NCBI GenBank assembly: GCA_002633005.1
Contig: NMRA01000046.1
Coordinates: forward strand, 998,596 to 1,060,595
Direction: 5' to 3'
Source: Phoronis australis
Lineage: Eukaryota; Phoronida; Phoronidae
Length of the DNA stretch: 62,000 nucleotides
This document shows positions 58,486 to 62,000 of the stretch, piece after piece. The translations under genes and the position numbers were made by a program. The first letter of the stretch is position 1. Each line of letters begins with the position of its first letter. A model generated the notes under the pieces. It worked only from the letters and a program-made list of their open reading frames with translations, ran no database searches and was not told where the DNA came from.

Positions 58486-60164
58486 AAATCAGGGACCACT
58501 AGATGTCACCAGTGTCCTGTTTCTGTAAATTAGGGACTATCCGACCAGTGCCCAGAGACGGATGTACCGGGATTTTGTGAAGAATTTCAACTCCATTCTG
58601 ATTGTCATTCACTTTTTCACTGCGCTTGAGGACTAAGTTTGGGTGACATCATCATGCGAGTTAAGGTGGGGAAATCATCACAACTGGGAAAGTCCCTTTT
58701 TGTTAAAATACTTTGTACTGGAGGAACTTGTAGGATTTGTGCCCTTTGAACTTTTTGTTCATGAACTGGTATGATTTCATCTAACTTCATCAAAATTGCA
58801 TCCTTTGAGGAAAGCTCAAATAAAGTTGGAGAGAATTTCATAGATTTGTTTTCTTGACTAAATTGTCTTCAGAGTCTTGGTATGATTAGACATATGTTTT
58901 TTGTTAGTTATTTTTTTAACCAATGAGTAGATTGCAATGGGTTATGTCAGAGGCAGTTTAACTGCCTAGGTTAGCTCCCATGTGATCACTGTTGAAAACT
59001 TAAGTAATCCTGTATTTTAGCATCTAAATTATCGTGTGATGAGAACCAGTTACATCCTCTGAATAATGCCTGTTATTCTGTAGTTGTAACTGGTTCTCTG
59101 TGCCTTCCTCAGGTAAAGTACAGGATTGCTGAAAAATAAATGTCAGAAGCAGCTTGAACTTCTTTGTAATCATGTTCATCCAGTAACGAATAATGCATCT
59201 CATAGGTGCATACCAGAAAGCTTCATTGCCATAACACTCATTCTAGTCACAATTGGTATTTCAACACATTGTTGTAATGGGTCGTTACAGTAAAATTATC
59301 TTCATAACTGAAGCTGTCAGACAGTCTCCCTCAATTTGCGAAGCAAAAGTTGACAGTTTCTTTTTAATCATATGGTCCTTGATGATGAAAAAGAGATTTT
59401 CTATTTGTTATACTTTTTTATTCTTTTATTTTATTCTTTGTTATTGTTTACTTTGTGGTGTTTATTTAACATGTTTATTCTTATTTCCCTGCATTAAAAA
59501 GCGTAGTGTATTTAAGTTGTCATTCATTTTTGTGTCATCCTCTGTCAATTTCAGGCTCCACTCTTTTATTTACCTTTGTATATATATTTTACTAAAATGT
59601 CTATTTTTATGTGAGATTTTCCAAGTAAGTGTTGCTATCTGTAGCTACCTGTTTTGCATATTGTAGCACATGCCAAGTCAAATAAATCCATGACCTGGAA
59701 TCAATCCTGGTCTTCTCGGGTGCTATGAATTGGCAACATCCGGGCTCTCATGTGAGCAATGATTACCCCATGAATAATACAGCCATCTACAACCATCTAC
59801 AGACTTCTTTATAGAACTTTTCCCTGCCATGATTGATGAAATCAGTACACTGACTTCTAATTTTAGTAATTGTCAATGGGTCAAAGTAATTCCCCAACCA
59901 GGAATCGAAGCTGGCCATTGCATTGTTGGTGTCATTCGTACAACTGTGGTTGGAACCCTTCTGGTTATGTCTTGGTCTGTAAATGATGTCTGCTTATTCA
60001 ACTAAATAAACTTCAATTCATTGTATAGTTTATCTGGGCTGGGTTGCATACAACTTCAAAATTATCTGCTTGAAAAGTTTGATTGTTTCATGACATCAGG
60101 TGTATTGTTCAACAATAATAACGTGATGCTTGATAATGCGACGTCATTGTTTCTATACAGCGTA
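58486..60164. other. Stretch without recognised genes
   Basis: Intergenic or intronic AT-rich sequence. The 137-codon plus frame at 59253-59666 is a hydrophobic, T-rich low-complexity reading and does not look like a gene. A ~60-bp segment at 59913-59975 (GCCATTGCATTGTTGG, GTCATTCGTACAACTG) recurs at 61286-61352 in the same orientation. Confidence 0.5.
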
Positions 60165-60830
60165 TGTAACTGGTCCCTGGTGTGGTGGTAGCGAAATGGC
60201 TGCTATCCGAGCTCTGATACAGTGGGCTCTCACTAAAAACGAGACTGCAACCTCATTTGAAGGTTGGAGGCATAATTTGTTGTACGTCCTCTCATTAGCT
60301 AACAATTTATGCCATTTCTTGTCGACGGGTTGGTGGCTAATGAAAGCCACTGCTGCTCCACTATATGGTGTGACCAACAATGACCTAGACACCCTAGAAT
60401 AACAGTGGCATTCTGCCAGCACAAAATTGACTCATTTAGAACTCATGCTGGGACAAATTGCAAACTTGCCCAGTTATATTCTGCAATTCTATTGTGAAGT
60501 CATCCACTTCCATTCAGGACATTTCGCAGAAAATCCGACAACATTTTGGGTTTGCATCCACAGGAACACACTTCTTAGATTTGGGACTTATATCTTTGAA
60601 TACCAATGAATGTCCTGAAGACCTATTCCTGTGTCTGATTTCATTTTTTGAGGACACATTACTTACCGTTGGGTTTGGTGAAGCTGTCTACATCGACGAA
60701 GACATGACTCTTTGTTTTTATGGTTACAGTTGGTCAACCCAAGTGTACCTCAACTTGTTAAGCAACAAGTCCATTCTGAATTCAAAGGGAAATTTTTCAG
60801 GCTATGGACTCACTACTTCCAAGTAGGTGC
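60165..60830 (+). pseudogene. Decayed retroelement gag-like ORF
   Basis: Plus-strand frames read SFEGWRHNLLYVLSLANN, then THLELMLGQIANL in another frame, then FCNSIVKSSTSIQDISQKIR, QHFGFASTGTHFLDL and CPEDLFLCLISFFEDTLL. This order resembles the gag-like ORF of LTR/DIRS-type retroelements abundant in cnidarian and deuterostome invertebrates. It is broken by at least a stop at about 60400 and a frameshift near 60470. Similar ~60-bp direct repeats outside it (59913-59975 and 61286-61352) may mark the wider remnant. The exact class is uncertain. Confidence 0.5.
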
Positions 60831-61811
60831 ATCGAAAACACTCGTACCATGCGTATAACCAGCTCTCAGACAGACCCCCCTCGCGGCCATAGAATCCCAT
60901 CGTGAGTCTTCTGCACTACTGCCCGCCGCACTCTCTCAGACCTCTTCTTATCTTGGTGCCCGCTTCTCCCGTCTGAGGACAAATACTTCTTTCTCAAAGC
61001 ATGGCTTACTGACGTTGCTAACGCCACTGAGGAAGGCTCCCCACATGACACTACGTCTTATGACCACTACTGTCCTGACCCCGCTGTCGCGCTTTGTATC
61101 CGCACAGGTATCCTTATCTCGTCAAGTTTGTTGTCAAACCCCACTACGTTTGACATCTGATTGTGATACGACAGGAAACATGATTAGCGCATCTTTCAAG
61201 TTCATTGGGCGCGAAAGCTCGTACAAATTACCAAACCGCCTTCCAAGCCTATGGTACATCTACCCTACAAGTTGTGGGCAAAACACGCCATTGTGTTGTT
61301 AGAAGTCATTCGTACAACTGCGTTTGGTTGGAACGCTTCCAGTTCTGTCTTGGTCTTTGTTACTTTGCCAATTGTCTGAGAAATTTTTACCCCTACCGAG
61401 CCCTCGATTTTGAGGCTGAATGTCGTTAGCATTTCTCGAATATCACAGAAAATTCCCTTCATCAGACCCAAAAATTCCTCTTCAACGATTAAAAAATTTT
61501 CCTCAGTGTTACTTAATAACGTCAGTTTTGGCTTCTTGAGACCTTTCAAAGGAGGGGTGGCGTCCATGGGTAACGAGAGGAGTCGGGAGGACTGGTTCAA
61601 TATTCATCTCAGTAGGTGCAGGCACCTTTCCCCTCAGGTGATCTACTGTCCTATCCTATGAACATTGTTACAAACCATAGGCCACTTTTTACAAACTACC
61701 CCAATATACCAGTATTATAATGTAGACATCGTGCTGCAGGACCATATTGATAAGTGTGTCAGTATATACACATTATTGTGTATCCCCGTTTTTGTTACTT
61801 CTTGTCTTGGT

Positions 61812-61850
61812 TATTGTTGTTGTTGTTGTTGTTGTTATTGTAAGACTAGC
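61812..61850. repeat. TTG microsatellite
   Basis: A run of about eight GTT/TTG triplets begins near 61815. Surrounding sequence to 62000 shows no gene I can support. Confidence 0.85.
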
Positions 61851-62000
61851 TGTCCTTGTTTATATTCCACCTCCCAATACAGCTACACTACAGCTAGTCT
61901 CAACCAATTCACGTTTCTGCTGTTTGATGTTATGTAGCACTTTATAGACAACTAAATATTTAGCTAAATATCTATAAAACTATAAATTTTATCTTCGTAA

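Noticed and set aside
59253-59666. 137-codon plus-strand ORF with hydrophobic segments
   Set aside because: The hydrophobicity comes from T-rich low-complexity DNA; there are no splice sites or conserved motifs.

Overview
The window is animal (metazoan) nuclear DNA: AT-rich, intron-dense, with GT-AG splice sites in phase across long introns, AATAAA signals, and many decayed transposable elements. It looks like a marine invertebrate, but I cannot fix the phylum. Three single 'n' bases (1798, 25847, 51233) are scaffold gaps. Each is flanked by a near-identical duplicate of the same sequence, so they are most likely unmerged allelic overlaps in a heterozygous diploid assembly.

Region 1 (1-12.26 kb, + strand) holds the 3' part of a UBR5/hyd-type HECT ubiquitin ligase. 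Thirteen exons with matching phases give the last ~1006 residues: a conserved linker, the MLLE (PABC) domain, and a complete HECT domain with its catalytic cysteine in the final exon. Its largest intron (5617-9101) carries a degenerate repeat array rich in CTCF-like motifs, a Harbinger-like MITE and a 512-bp MITE.

Region 2 (12.26-43.8 kb, - strand) holds a complete transmembrane channel-like gene (TMC5/7-like, ~802 aa). Sixteen exons are all phase-consistent, and there is a candidate alternative first exon. It is tail-to-tail with UBR5, and the two 3' ends practically touch. Its introns hold a TTAA-type TIR element, a Penelope-like GIY-YIG fragment between inverted repeats, a minisatellite, and a 1.6-kb element with 172-bp terminal inverted repeats.

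Region 3 (43.8-51.2 kb) is mostly intergenic: an AT-rich satellite-like array, a decayed L1/Tx1-type LINE, and an unassigned coding-like ORF.

Region 4 (51.3-53.6 kb, - strand) is a CTHRC1-like secreted-protein gene. It has six recognised exons, and a short charged helix sits where vertebrate CTHRC1 has collagen repeats. At its last exon a second allele appears to carry an insertion encoding a THAP zinc finger, as in P-element transposons. UBR5 and CTHRC1 are also near each other on human 8q22, so their linkage here may be ancestral.

Region 5 (53.6-62 kb) has a possible first coding exon of another + strand gene, a tRNA-like SINE dimer, a second full copy of the 512-bp MITE, and a decayed retroelement gag-like ORF. 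I found no operon, CRISPR or prokaryotic system. The most unusual signals are the THAP-bearing allele, the tandemly duplicated splice sites (three cases), and the CTCF-like motif array.
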